A stretch of 64,000 bases of DNA from Tethya wilhelma. Taxonomy: Eukaryota > Porifera > Demospongiae > Tethyida > Tethyidae. Location: the NCBI GenBank assembly GCA_964030475.1, contig CAXIPT010000006.1:5374898-5438897 (forward strand), given 5' to 3'. Shown here piece after piece: positions 22,801-32,861 of this stretch. Each line of letters opens with the position of its first letter. Within the stretch, counting starts at the first letter, position 1. A model generated the notes under the pieces. It ran no database searches. It had not been told where the DNA came from and saw nothing but the letters and a program-made list of their open reading frames with translations. The translations under genes were made by a program, and so were the position numbers.

Positions 22801-25800
22801 GGAGTGGGGCTCGCTTCGCTCGCCCACTCCTTGTTTGTGTATGTTTATAGGATCAGTTACTATAACTCAAACAATAGTAAGATAAAATTGATTAGCAAAG
22901 CTATTGTGTATATAATATTCTTCTATGGTCAGTTGGCTTAGAACAACCTTTGCAGTTGAAGCAACACACAACAATCACATCAATACTGGCATAAGCAATT
23001 GAATGCTGCATGTGTACATGCACTGCTTAGTGCTACTTTGCTTTGGCCAGCTCATGCTCAGCAATTTACCTCACTACGTGACGTCACAAACGACCCTTTT
23101 CCGACTTCCGCCATTTTTGTAATCAGCTGACAAAGAAACTCGTTATCCAGAGGAGGTAGGACACACTTGAACTTTAGGTAATGAGGTCACTAATTAGAAA
23201 TTGCAGACTCTCGTACAGGAAGATTTTTGAAGTTTATAAGCACAATATTCAAACTCAGCACCTTTGTGTTAGTTAGAGACCACTCTATTTTTTTGCCATT
23301 CTGGCTCTTAGTAAGAGATAATGCAAGCATGCAAAAAATTAATTAACATTCCTTTCAACATTCCACAGTCCAGTAGCGGGAAAACAAAGGCTCTGCAGCT
23401 GAAAAGAAGAGAGGTGCCCCCCTAAATTGATAGTGCTTAGTTCAGAAAAGGCCTTAGAATACTACAAAAACCCTCGCTTCTGGAGATATAAGTAAACTAA
23501 TCAGTGACCTCATTAGACAAAGGTCAAGCGTGTCCTACCTCCTCTGCTCGTTATCTGGCTAGCTGTGTTTCGTGTACAGCGACAGAGAAGCAGACTCCTA
23601 GAAGCGAAATTTCTCCCCTCGCTACGCTTCTTTTGTGAAAGATTGGCTTCTCTATCACGCTTCTTCGTCGGATACATACGCCACTGGTAAGCCTTGTCAG
23701 CGATCTCAAAAAAAGTTAGCCTTACTTGTAGCGCCTGTGATTCTATCCTAGGCTAGTACTATCTAAGCTAGTTCTCTAGGCACACTTTTTATAGCTTGCA
23801 TTTTTCACAGTCCAAAGAAAAAGTAGCGTTTTAGCTCGAGGTCGCATCACTTCCGGTGACCCTCCGTTACACACACACACACACACACACGGACAAAACT
23901 TTGCTTATAATATGATTGCATTGAGTGGAAGAGCAGACTCACATGTGGTGTTGTCTTGCAGTCCAAATGTTACATTGACGTCGACTAGTAGCATTCCTCC
24001 AAACTCCAGTGTAGCACAGAGCATCACTGTATCTCTTTCATTACCACTCAGAGCATCATCTCTCAAAGAAACAGTTGCATCTGAAGGATATGGAATCATG
24101 AGGATGTGGATATATGGAAGTTATCCTTAGACTCTTACCATCAGTATCTTCTATTGTAAATACCACCTCATTGTCGTTGGATGGAAGGACTTGAAGAGAA
24201 TTAGGTGATGTTAAATCAGGCAAGAGACGCACAGTGACCAAATAATCTCCATCATAATTATTGTCGTCAACGATGACATAGTTATAACAACCCACTCCCA
24301 AACGATCAAACTGAACATTAAAACTCGCTAGAAGATTATACCGATGTGTGCATGAGGCAATAGTAATGATGCACAACTGCATAATTATGTACAGCCATTT
24401 ATGCAACAATTAATGCATAAATTCATCAATTGCTATAGTACATACTTGCAAAGGAACCAAATATAACTTCCATTTCCACAGAGGCCATAATTTCAGATCC
24501 ATTAATGCCAACAATTTGAGCACAGGCCATAAGTGTCTCTCCATCACTTTCTCTTGTTCTGCTATCAGCAGTGATCATCACGATACTGCTGGTTGCTTCT
24601 ACATGCATGATTGCAGAAAAAACATACATACAACAATGCATGAATATAGCTGTAGATTTTACTTTACAAGATAGAGAATATGTAAGGCAATACATACCAT
24701 CATCTTCAATAGTAACAGTTATTACATTATAACTGCTATCAGCAACAACATTGGCAAGAGAGATACTCGATATTTCAATGGTAAAGCTCTGTTCATCACC
24801 CTCCAGCACTAGGTCATCCACAATGGTTATGTTCACACACGGTATAATATCACTCGTGAATATTGAAGGAAATTTAACTTGAAATGGATCTGGGACAGTA
24901 AAATCTTCACCCAAACCTGTGCAAGGAAATAACAATAAAGTCCCAATGCTTTGCTGGATCACTTCAACCAGCCTGACTAACTGACTGACTGAACTAACCA
25001 GTTATAGAGCCATTCACAGCAGTGAGTGTAACAGTGATACTGCGTGTGGTTTCTAAACCACCAGCTGGTAGAGACAATATCTCCAGACAAACTTCTAAAG
25101 TGGTTTGTCCTTCCATGGCAGAGAGCATTGATTGGTTAAACCCTATAGTAGCCACTGCAGGGTAAGAAGGAACAAGTAACTCAGTGAATTTGAGACTAGC
25201 AACTGAAACAATAGCTTTGAGATACACAAATTCACTCTACATGATGCACAACAGCTTACTAGTAGTATCTTCAATAAATACTGTAGAATATTTAATACTG
25301 GGCACAATAAATGAGTCAGTTGAAGCCAAGCGCAATGTTAAGGATTCGGTTCCTTCCACTACATTATCTGCCACTAAGGAAATCTGCACACAACGTTCGG
25401 TATCCTCCAGCTGAGCAAAACTACCAGGTAAAAATGTTACAAGAGTTGCACCAGCAAAGTTAAAGTCGGCACCTTGTTCTATAGGTAACAATATAGAGGT
25501 CAGAAAGTAATAATAATAAAAGGTAAGAAGCAACATAGGATCTTTCAATGAACACAATTAAACCTGCAGTGTCATTCATAGCTGAAATGGACACTTCAAT
25601 TTCCACTTCAGATCCTCCATCAGGGAGTTTAGAGAGCACCACACAAGCCATCGCCAAGGTACCCTCAGCACCAGTGTATCCAGTACTATTGAAACTGACA
25701 GTAGCATCTGTACAAGTGCAAATATATAGCAGAAACACTTCAAAAGTTGTGTTGTTAGTGGCATCATATCATTTTCGAAATAATCGCCCCTGTATTATAA

Positions 25801-28800
25801 CAGTAGCTATTAATAGTACATATATAAAGTTAGATTTGTGGTGCACATCAGCTTACTGTTGGTATCTTCAATAACTACCATAGAAAAGAGACTGTTGACC
25901 ACAATAAAAGGGTGAGAAGCCAAGCGCAAAGTAAAGGGTTGGGTTCCTTCAAGTACATCATCTGCCAATAAGGAAATCTGCACACAACGTTCGGTATCCT
26001 CCAGCTCGGCAACACTACCAGGTGGAAATGTTACAAGAGGTGCACCAACAAAGTCAAAGTCAGCACCTTGCACTATAAGTAACAATAGGGGTCAAAACGT
26101 GATAATAAGAAAAATTTGGAGATCTTTCAATGAAAAAACCTGCAGTGCCACCATTAGCTGAAATGGACACTTCAATTTCCACTTCAGATCCTCCATCAGG
26201 GAGATCAGAGAGCACCACACAAGCCATCACCGAGGTACCCTCAGCACCAGTGTATCCAGTTCTATTGAAACTGACAGTAGCATCTGTAGAGGGCAAATAT
26301 CAGAAACAGTAGTTGTGGCATCAATTCTTTCACTACCATTTTTGTAGGTAAAGGTCGTCATAACCACGTGGTTTGCTCAAAGTTCAAAGTTTAATCTATT
26401 CAGCCCATGTGGACACGACAAGTACAAAACCTAAGTATGAAACATGCACCTGAATTAAGATAAAATTTCCAAATGAGATTACTTATCATGCTCAATAAGT
26501 CCGAGGCTGAACTGTCAAACTGAACTGTTTGGCAAGTGCAGCTCTTCTTGCTTGCTATTATGCGCATGCGCATCGGGCCAATCAGTACATTTCGTCACGT
26601 AGAAGCTGATTATAGTCTCCATGCAATTAAGCACCTTAGTGTTGAAAAAAAGTGAATGAACAAGTAGTAAAAATTTCATAAAAATGAGCAGTACTAGCCT
26701 GTGTAGAAATGGGTAGTTCCTTAAATAACAGTAAGGGAACAAAGCAAGTCTCAATTTTATTTTATATACTGTAATCACAAGTTATTGCAAGAGCCACAAC
26801 CATATTATATAATCATGGGTCAATTTAACTGATTCACAATACACAATGACGGTCATGCAGTTATCAATAAATAATGAAGACTGAAATGAACTAGGGATGT
26901 GCCGAAATTGAGACATGACTTGTTTCTTTACGTTTAGACAAGATGGTGAGAAAAAAAATTACTTAAGACATGCATGCTTCATGCTGATCAAGTTATCAGT
27001 CATCATAAAATTTGTATTATATACGTGTAGTTTTTATTCACTCACTGTCATTGTCTGTTATAGTGATGGTGATAGTATCAGAACCATCAACGACTGCCAT
27101 ATCAGAGGAGGTGATGTTCACAATGGACAGTAGGAACGTCTCTGGCCCCTCCAAAAGGGCATCATCCATAACAGACACAGAGACATTCAGAGTGGCACCA
27201 CCAGTAGCACTACTTTCAAATGTCAGCATAAATGAAGAGGGTGGAGAGTAATCAGTATCTTCAGCTGGAAGAATAAAAGTATGATACTCCTCATTGAATG
27301 GATCACGATGATCGAAGTTTGATGTGCATACATGTCAGGTTGTATGTAATAGTTATAAACTGGTTTCAAGGATTTATGGCAGTAAACTGCCTGAGCCTGA
27401 GGGCGTAGCCCGAAGGCGAAGGCTGTTTACGTAGCCATAAATCCTTGGAAACCAGTTTATAACTGTTATATTTCCGCACAAAAGTTGCTTTTCATTGGTT
27501 AAATTTTCTGTTGCAATCTGATTGGTCCGCGTTTACTATATTACCTTCGCTTCTCCAGCATAGCAACCAGTTTTTGCTCAGTCAGAAATTCAAAAGAACA
27601 CTCGAAATAGCTCAGTTTCTACAGTACTATCGCTAGTCTTTACACAGTTTTGCTTCGCTTGCTACATCAAGAAACCGGTGAACATTAAATAGAACACTAC
27701 AACAGTGTAAGCGTCGACCTTTACCAGGCAATAAGTGTTTCTGGCAGAATTTCAGCGAATGTGGCTGCTACCAGTGCCTTTGTACCAGTCTGTGGACGAT
27801 TTTATCTTTCATGCTGGCAGTTTAAAACAGCTTGAATGTGTAAGTGTTAGGCAAGAGCGTTGACCTAGCTATTGAAATTTTCAGTGCATGCATGAGGCTG
27901 CCAGAATTTAGTGAACTCAGTCTGTTGTGGCTCCTTCCTATATATCCCGTTGGACTATTTCCGAGGCTCTCTCTTGCTGATAGTTTAAAAGGCTTGATAA
28001 ACAACCCTACATCTTCATACACTAAAATTAATGAAGGAACAATATTCATAACAAAAGTTATAATGAAGGAACAATATGCAAATGAAGGAACAATATTCAG
28101 CTAAAATTCAGTGACATTCCTGTATTCTCATTGGTTGAAACCATTGCCTGGGGGAAGTATATTATTGCAATAAAATCCTTTTGCCCTCTGGGACGTAATT
28201 ATGGCTCATAAATACTGGCTGTAGACTAGGAAACAAGCCTGAAGGCTAATCAGGAAATATACAAGATTAAATTGTTGTATAGGTGCATGTATGTATTTTG
28301 CCTTGAGCAGGCAAATTATTAAATGGTACACACTTACTTGCAGTTCCTGGCATGGTACTCAGTTCCACAACAATTTCTCCAGTGAGACCTGTAGTTATAG
28401 TGTCGCCAAGGCGCCTTAATGTTAGCTCTGCCACCACAGTATCAGATGTCACTCCAGGTTCAGTCACTTCTACTGCTTCAATGCTGACTGTTGGGGGTCC
28501 TATATAGTATGCATAGAATGATATATACATCATTGCAATGAGCACATGCATAATAATACGAGTAGACTATATAAATTTTGCAATGCCTTACTTGGCTCAA
28601 GTCCTGGGATGGGGTCAGATGTATTAGCTAAAAAAAAAGTGTAAAGTAGGGGTAAATATACAAGTGGTATTTCTCCAAAGTTGAATCATACTATTGTGTT
28701 TTGCTGTTTTTAACTTACAACAAAGTCCTGAAACACAAAAGCCATAATCCTGAGGACAATTGGAACAGGGTTCCCCTGCCATGTAAGGCAGAGATCCAGG

Positions 28801-30865
28801 AAAGTTGTCTCTGCATGTGTTGTGTGAAAGCAAAAGGAACTAGCTAGAATTGTAGCAATGTTATAAATAAAACTGATATGCCATTAAATTAATGTTTTAA
28901 TTTACATACTTTAAATATTTTGAGACTTATAATAGTAAAACACTTTTTTTTTAATTTTTTTTTTATTACTTGTAAATACACAGCAATTCACTTACGCTGG
29001 TCCATAATTGCACACTACAAAAAAAAAAGTGAAAATGCCAACATCACAGAGAGCTGCACCACAACCAACAGCTTCTGTACTAGCCCACACAACCTGAATA
29101 TATGCAGGCATAATTTCATGGGGTGTATTATAGTAACAAGTATTTCGTACTTGTAGAATAATAATCATACGTACGTATAGTAGGAATGGGCCGACTGTCT
29201 CATAATTTGACACAATACAAAATGTTCATGCTTATAAACTTTCTGAGAAAGAAAGCTAAGCCTTCAAATGCATTCAGTGAATAGCCTCCCACAGACAGTT
29301 AGCTTACTGTATTAACCAATAAGACTGGTAGAAAGTTTCTAGAGCACTCTGGAGAGAGCGCTCGCGAGAAGCCATAAGAGTGCAATTTTGTTCTCCCTTC
29401 TTTCCTTCCTTCCTAACTGACTTACTTGAACGCAATTTCCAGGCAAACAAAAGGCATTGAGCCAACTTTGACCATATAGTGGGACTTCATTTCATCTGTA
29501 GTACGTCCGCCTTTTCGACTCGTTTGCTGGCAAAAATGCAGCAAACAAAATCTAGGCAGCTTTGAAACTTTCGATATAAAATACTGTACTTTTTATTTAG
29601 CCATTTTGATGTAGGTAACGGTCGTCAATAGCCCACGTGGTTTGCATGCAGATAATGCGCATGCGCATTTAATGTATGTACACTTCTGCTTTTGTTGAGA
29701 CTGACTAGTCTCTGCTGTGTGATTGTCTCCATGCAATTGAGCACCTTGGTGTTTAAAAAAGGGAATGAACAAGTAGTTAAAAATGAGAAGTGTAGGAGTG
29801 GGCAGTGCGGTAAAAGCAATCAGGAACAAAGCAAGTCTCTGAATTTAGGCATGTGACTACTTAATTTTTTGTACCCAACTCTCATACGTTACTGTGTACC
29901 TACATTCTACATGCTTGTTACTTTATCTAAATTATTAGAGTGATTGCTTGCATTGACTCATGAACCAAAATTGGCTGACAATTATCATCAATTGAATGAT
30001 GGAATTCGAACTTGCAATTGACTCATGAAAATGAAGTATAATCATGTACCAAAATTCAGAGACTTGCCTTGTTCCATTGCTTTTACTGCACTGCCCATTC
30101 CTACACTTCTCATTTTTATAAAATTTTTACTACTTGTAATATTATTATGTCATGTACTGTCAGTAAATTAACAGCTATTACAAAAAACCTAAAAAATAAA
30201 AAACAGTCAAAAACATAAAATTAATGTCTTCACAATCATGCAATGCTAATTAACCTACAATTAGATATTTGAGCAAACCATACAAATCGTATACATACCT
30301 GTCTGTAGGGATTACAAACTGAATCTGATTGTTCACATGTGTTGTCAATAAAGTTGTAGAATATCGACCTCTCATTCCACACTTGAACCACTCGAGTGAG
30401 ACTCGTAAAGACCGCAAGACCCAGGTTAATCGTATGGGTGTTTTCTCCAACTGAAGCAAACTGACTTTGTTGAGTGAGTCTGTTATCATTGGGCCCAAGT
30501 GTACACCTTCTTGCAAAGTTTTGAGCTACAGATGCAAGTTCACTGCTGAAAACCTGCTCAGACAAAAAACAAAAAAATTATCACTCAAAATTTAATACCA
30601 AGTCTAAAAATCCTCATGCATATTAAAATTTACCATAATCAAAAAATATTTGCAGGAATTACATACTACACCATGCACACTAGCTACTCACGAATCTTCT
30701 CATGTTTGAAGCTGTAGGATTGACCATACTTCTGAAGAAGTTGTGGGCATTGAGCAGCTCCTCCTGGTCACTTTCAGTAAGCTCACCAGGTGTTGTGGTG
30801 CCACTAACACATACCACTAACAAGAAAATTTGCAGCAAAACCACTTTTATCACTTTTATGAGCAT
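13416..30865 (-). CDS. Gene D: CAP domain, 18 Calx-beta domains, single TM receptor-like protein (2634 residues)
   Basis: Forty-four exons with GT-AG introns splice into one closed frame of 7905 nt. Order: signal peptide (MLIKVIKVVLLQIFLLVVCVSG), CAP/SCP domain to about residue 206, short Cys-Pro linker, 18 Calx-beta domains (about 219-2414), a Cys-containing juxtamembrane module (about 2415-2550), one TM (about 2553-2580, IVGIVIGVIALLAIIVLIVI), a basic stop (KKR) and an acidic tail ending EEKV. Each Calx-beta is split into an N-half and a C-half exon in phase 1, with C-halves carrying D-D-x-x-x-E-G/D and V-x-I-x-D-x-D Ca2+-site patterns. CAP and Calx-beta parts are joined by phase-consistent exons 28719-28810 (phase 2 to 1), 28592-28627 (1 to 1) and 28338-28499. 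Calx-beta domains bind Ca2+ in Na/Ca exchangers and adhesion proteins, so a Ca2+-stiffened extracellular rod with a CAP head is inferred. The fusion needs transcript support. Confidence 0.8.
15027..18394 (-). repeat. Gene D: Calx-beta domains 12-17, duplicated block copy 2
   Basis: Twelve exons: 18257-18394, 17957-18172, 17719-17862, 17421-17621, 17173-17325, 16856-17083, 16632-16796, 16151-16363, 15865-16020, 15526-15750, 15309-15452 and 15027-15245. They match gene E exons 10388-6928 in order and almost in sequence; for example GQDYQLVEPFEVIFEPGSGN is shared. All frames are open. Confidence 0.8.
18625..19831 (-). other. Gene D: Calx-beta domains 10-11
   Basis: Exons 19679-19831 (N) with 19169-19384 (C), and 18923-19066 (N) with 18625-18846 (C). 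Exon 19169-19384 (GDHSFIVSVSLPSSPPGITI) closely matches gene C exon 43394-43621, a trace of exon exchange between the two genes. A (GT)n tract sits next to the acceptor of the first exon. Confidence 0.75.
19848..19881. repeat. (GT)n microsatellite beside a gene D exon
   Basis: About 15 GT units lie some 17 bases upstream (in gene sense) of the acceptor of exon 19679-19831, within its polypyrimidine region. Confidence 0.9.
19961..20523. mobile_element. 563-bp inverted-repeat element in a gene D intron
   Basis: The ends CAGGAGCAGATAATGAGAAA and TTTCTCATTATGCGCTCCTG are inverted, and the inverted similarity extends about 150 bp inward (GGGAGGGAGTGTGA; ATTTAGTAACA). Flanks ATCAACA and ATCAGCA may be a degenerate target duplication. 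The CAGG-type ends suit hAT-like non-autonomous elements. The matching introns of the other block copies lack it. Confidence 0.65.
22799..22836. repeat. GC-rich perfect hairpin
   Basis: GGAGTGGGGCTCGC and GCTCGCCCACTCC form a stem around TTCGCTC-type sequence in an AT-rich intron of gene D. Confidence 0.6.
23148..23546. mobile_element. 399-bp MITE with 9-bp target duplication in a gene D intron
   Basis: The ends CAGAGGAGGTAGGACAC and GTGTCCTACCTCCTCTG are perfect inverted repeats, with weaker inverted similarity further in (AATGAGGTCACT; AGTGACCTCATT). Both sides carry CTCGTTATC (23139-23147 and 23547-23555). CAGAG ends with an 8-9 bp duplication suit a hAT- or Mutator-type non-autonomous element. 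There is no coding capacity. Confidence 0.85.
23869..23891. repeat. (AC)n microsatellite
   Basis: A short AC tract in the intron before gene D exon 23943-24080. Confidence 0.85.
24139..28627 (-). other. Gene D: linker and Calx-beta domains 1-5
   Basis: Exons, high to low: linker 28592-28627; then N/C pairs 28338-28499 with 27046-27264, 26140-26283 with 25857-26072, 25564-25707 with 25260-25478, 24999-25154 with 24698-24916, and 24446-24598 with 24139-24327. Domains 2 and 3 are close copies (TGYTGAEGT; GADFDF/GADFNF). C-halves end in typical TITITDNDS and VTIEDDG. The large intron 27265-28337 holds a long hairpin and other repeats. Confidence 0.8.
27351..27464. repeat. Long imperfect hairpin in the largest gene D intron
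   Basis: AGTTATAAACTGGTTTCAAG and its near inverse ending AACCAGTTTATAACT enclose a GC-rich centre (GAGGGCGTAGCCCGAAGGCG). Flanking CATTGGTT-containing sequence at 27500 and 28125 suggests a larger element of about 0.8 kb. Short direct repeats of AATGAAGGAACAATATTCA occur at 28028-28100. Confidence 0.6.
28719..30865 (-). other. Signal peptide and CAP/SCP (PR-1/CRISP-like) domain exons of gene D
   Basis: Exons 30692-30865, 30299-30553, 28996-29093 and 28719-28810 join in phases 0, 0 and 2. Family hallmarks seen: LLNAHNFFRSMVNP (first CAP His and CAP helix), FASVGENTH (GEN motif), NPYRQVVWAST plus VGCGAALC (CRISP signature 1 region) and VVCNYGPADNF (signature 2 with D where G/L is usual), then PYMAGEPCSNCP as in GLIPR/CRISP proteins. 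The second tetrad His, normally in G-H-Y/F-T-Q, is Pro here, so the metal-binding tetrad is probably incomplete. CAP proteins are secreted and act in sterol/lipid binding, sperm-egg interaction and defence; which applies here is unknown. The (GA)n-rich leader lies just before the ATG. Confidence 0.8.
29769..30137. mobile_element. Copy of the ACAAGTAGTAAAAATTTC palindromic element
   Basis: A copy with inverted ends (AACAAGTAGTTAAAAATGAG; ATTTTTACTACTTGT) in the gene D intron between CAP exons. Its upstream flank (GCGCATGCGCAT, GTCTCCATGCAATTGAGCAC) is shared with 26570-26650. Confidence 0.65.
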
Positions 30866-31602
30866 TGCTCTCTCTCTCTCTCTCTCTATAACCAAACCTA
30901 CTATAGTTTTTACCAATAATTATTTTCCAGAACGATTTAACTGCAGTTTCTTTAATCACTTAAAAGTTTCTTAAACTGATAATAATTATACTGCAACAAG
31001 AAACAGCACATAGAGATAATTATAGCAACTGATTAAACCATAACAATCAAACAGCATTAAATACATGCACAAAATTATGCACCAAAATGCATGCCAGGCT
31101 TCACATATGAGAATGCAGAGGTCTTCAAGACATCAATTATAATACCTACTCCTACATAATAGAGGGTAAGTGCAACACTATAGTTGACATAGTTACTGTT
31201 TGATCAGCAAAATTAGAACTGCTTCTGACATAGGATATGGCATAATAATAATTATTAATGTACAGCAGGTCTACTATGGAATTCAAAACCACAAATCTGA
31301 ACGTCAATAATTATAATTTAGTGACCATGCTTGAAGTGTGTGGGTGCTACAAAGTGCTACAATTCCTAGAATTATTGATGTATCATGCTCACAAGGCTGA
31401 ACTTGGAATGCACACAAGATTAGTAAAATAAATATTAACTTTAAATGTTTATACAATAATTATGAATCTACGCATGTGCTTAAATATGTAAACAGAATGA
31501 TATATACACCTGTGCATACATACAGACGATCTGCATGCACAGTTTAGTTTAATCATTTAGTGTGAATGTGTTTGTTCACAAAGTGTTCCATGTTGCACAG
31601 TC
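30866..31602. other. Intergenic region between gene D start and gene C end
   Basis: About 740 bases. It starts with a (CT)n tract next to the gene D ATG and is otherwise AT-rich. No exon was recognised. Confidence 0.5.
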
Positions 31603-32765
31603 TCACACTTCATCTTCATCCAGCTCTGTCTCATTATTGCGTGCCTCTCCGTTCTGACTAACAATGTTACGAAGAACAATATCGTTTGCTGGAACCACGT
31701 GAGGTTCTGGACTGCATAGTAGAAAGACACAGGACCATGCATACATAAAGAAGGTACCGTATAGCGGGAAATTTTCGTATGGTGGAAATTTTCGTATATT
31801 TCGTATGCGGTTCGAATATACGAAAATTAAAACTGCGAAAATTTAACTTCCGCATTTACTTTATACGAGCGCGCGCCGCGTATACGAAATTTAGAACTAC
31901 GAAAATTTATCTTGGCGCGTTTATACGAAATTTTGCACCAACGAAAATTTCCCGCTATACGGTATACATGACAATAAGAAATTACATACAACTCCAAAGC
32001 CTGCTGGGGTACAAGGTTATGACTCCACATGTGTATGTGTGCGTGCACCCAGCCATACAGACTACGAAATACAAAATGCATACTATTAATTTTTTTCATC
32101 ATTCAAATTAATGAGGTTTCAAATTATTAATTGGACACTACGGCATGTACGGCAATATATACGTATACAAAAACATGAATTAATGAGGTGAAAGGGGTCA
32201 ATATCCTTAATCCCATGTAAGGTTTATAGAGTTACTTCCACTGAGTAACTAAACAAGTTAAGTTACAACTCAAAACTACCACTCACTTTATTGGAACCTT
32301 AGCTGTCATTCTCTGCCTCCTCCAAAAGTATATGACAACCACTACTATGGCAACGATGATCACCAACAGTAGAATCACACCGAGAGCAACCACCACACCA
32401 ATGAGGACATTCCTGCTCAAGTCACTTTGAGGGGGAGGCCCCAGGCAATCAACTGAATTGAGAGAATTTACCTGAGTTGGACAATCTGGGTCTGTTGTGA
32501 GAGAAGTTCCTCCTGCTTCTAGAGCTGAGCTCTGTCCTGCCCAGTCTGATACGAGGTTCACCAAATCAGAAGCAACAAGGTTGCTTTCTGAATCGATTGG
32601 AAAGATTATCCGGGCACTGTATACGACTTGGTCTGTTAGTTCACCACAAGAGAATGTGCCTCTGTGTATGTCAGCTTGCTCAAAGTTGCACTCACATCTG
32701 GTTCTAACATCAGTGACGATGGAGCTACTGATGTCTGAGAGTTTCTGCTCGCGATCTTCATTCAA
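31603..32765 (-). other. Gene C juxtamembrane module, TM and cytoplasmic tail exons
   Basis: Exon 32287-32765 (acceptor inside the (GT)n tract, phase 0 entry) carries the Cys module (CECNFEQADI, FSC, LVSDW, DPDC, DCLGP), the TM, and WRRQRM. Exon 31603-31711 encodes the tail with stop at 31603-31605. The join AA+T gives Asn, and both phases agree. Confidence 0.8.
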
Positions 32766-32781
32766 CTAGTGTGTGTGTGTA

Positions 32782-32861
<80 letters not shown>

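Larger units (their letters stand above)
20643..24080 (-). repeat. Gene D: Calx-beta domains 6-9, duplicated block copy 3
   Basis: Exons 23943-24080, 22511-22726, 22236-22379, 21946-22161, 21660-21809, 21346-21573, 21120-21284 and 20643-20855 are near copies of the first eight exons of the blocks at 15027-18394 and 6928-10388. The intron 22727-23942 is expanded by a 399-bp mobile element. Confidence 0.8.

Noticed and set aside
29015..29047. A 33-base intron in the CAP domain
   Set aside because: Too short for an intron. Reading straight through gives ALCDVGIFTFFFVVCNYGPA, a normal CAP ending, so 28996-29093 is one exon.
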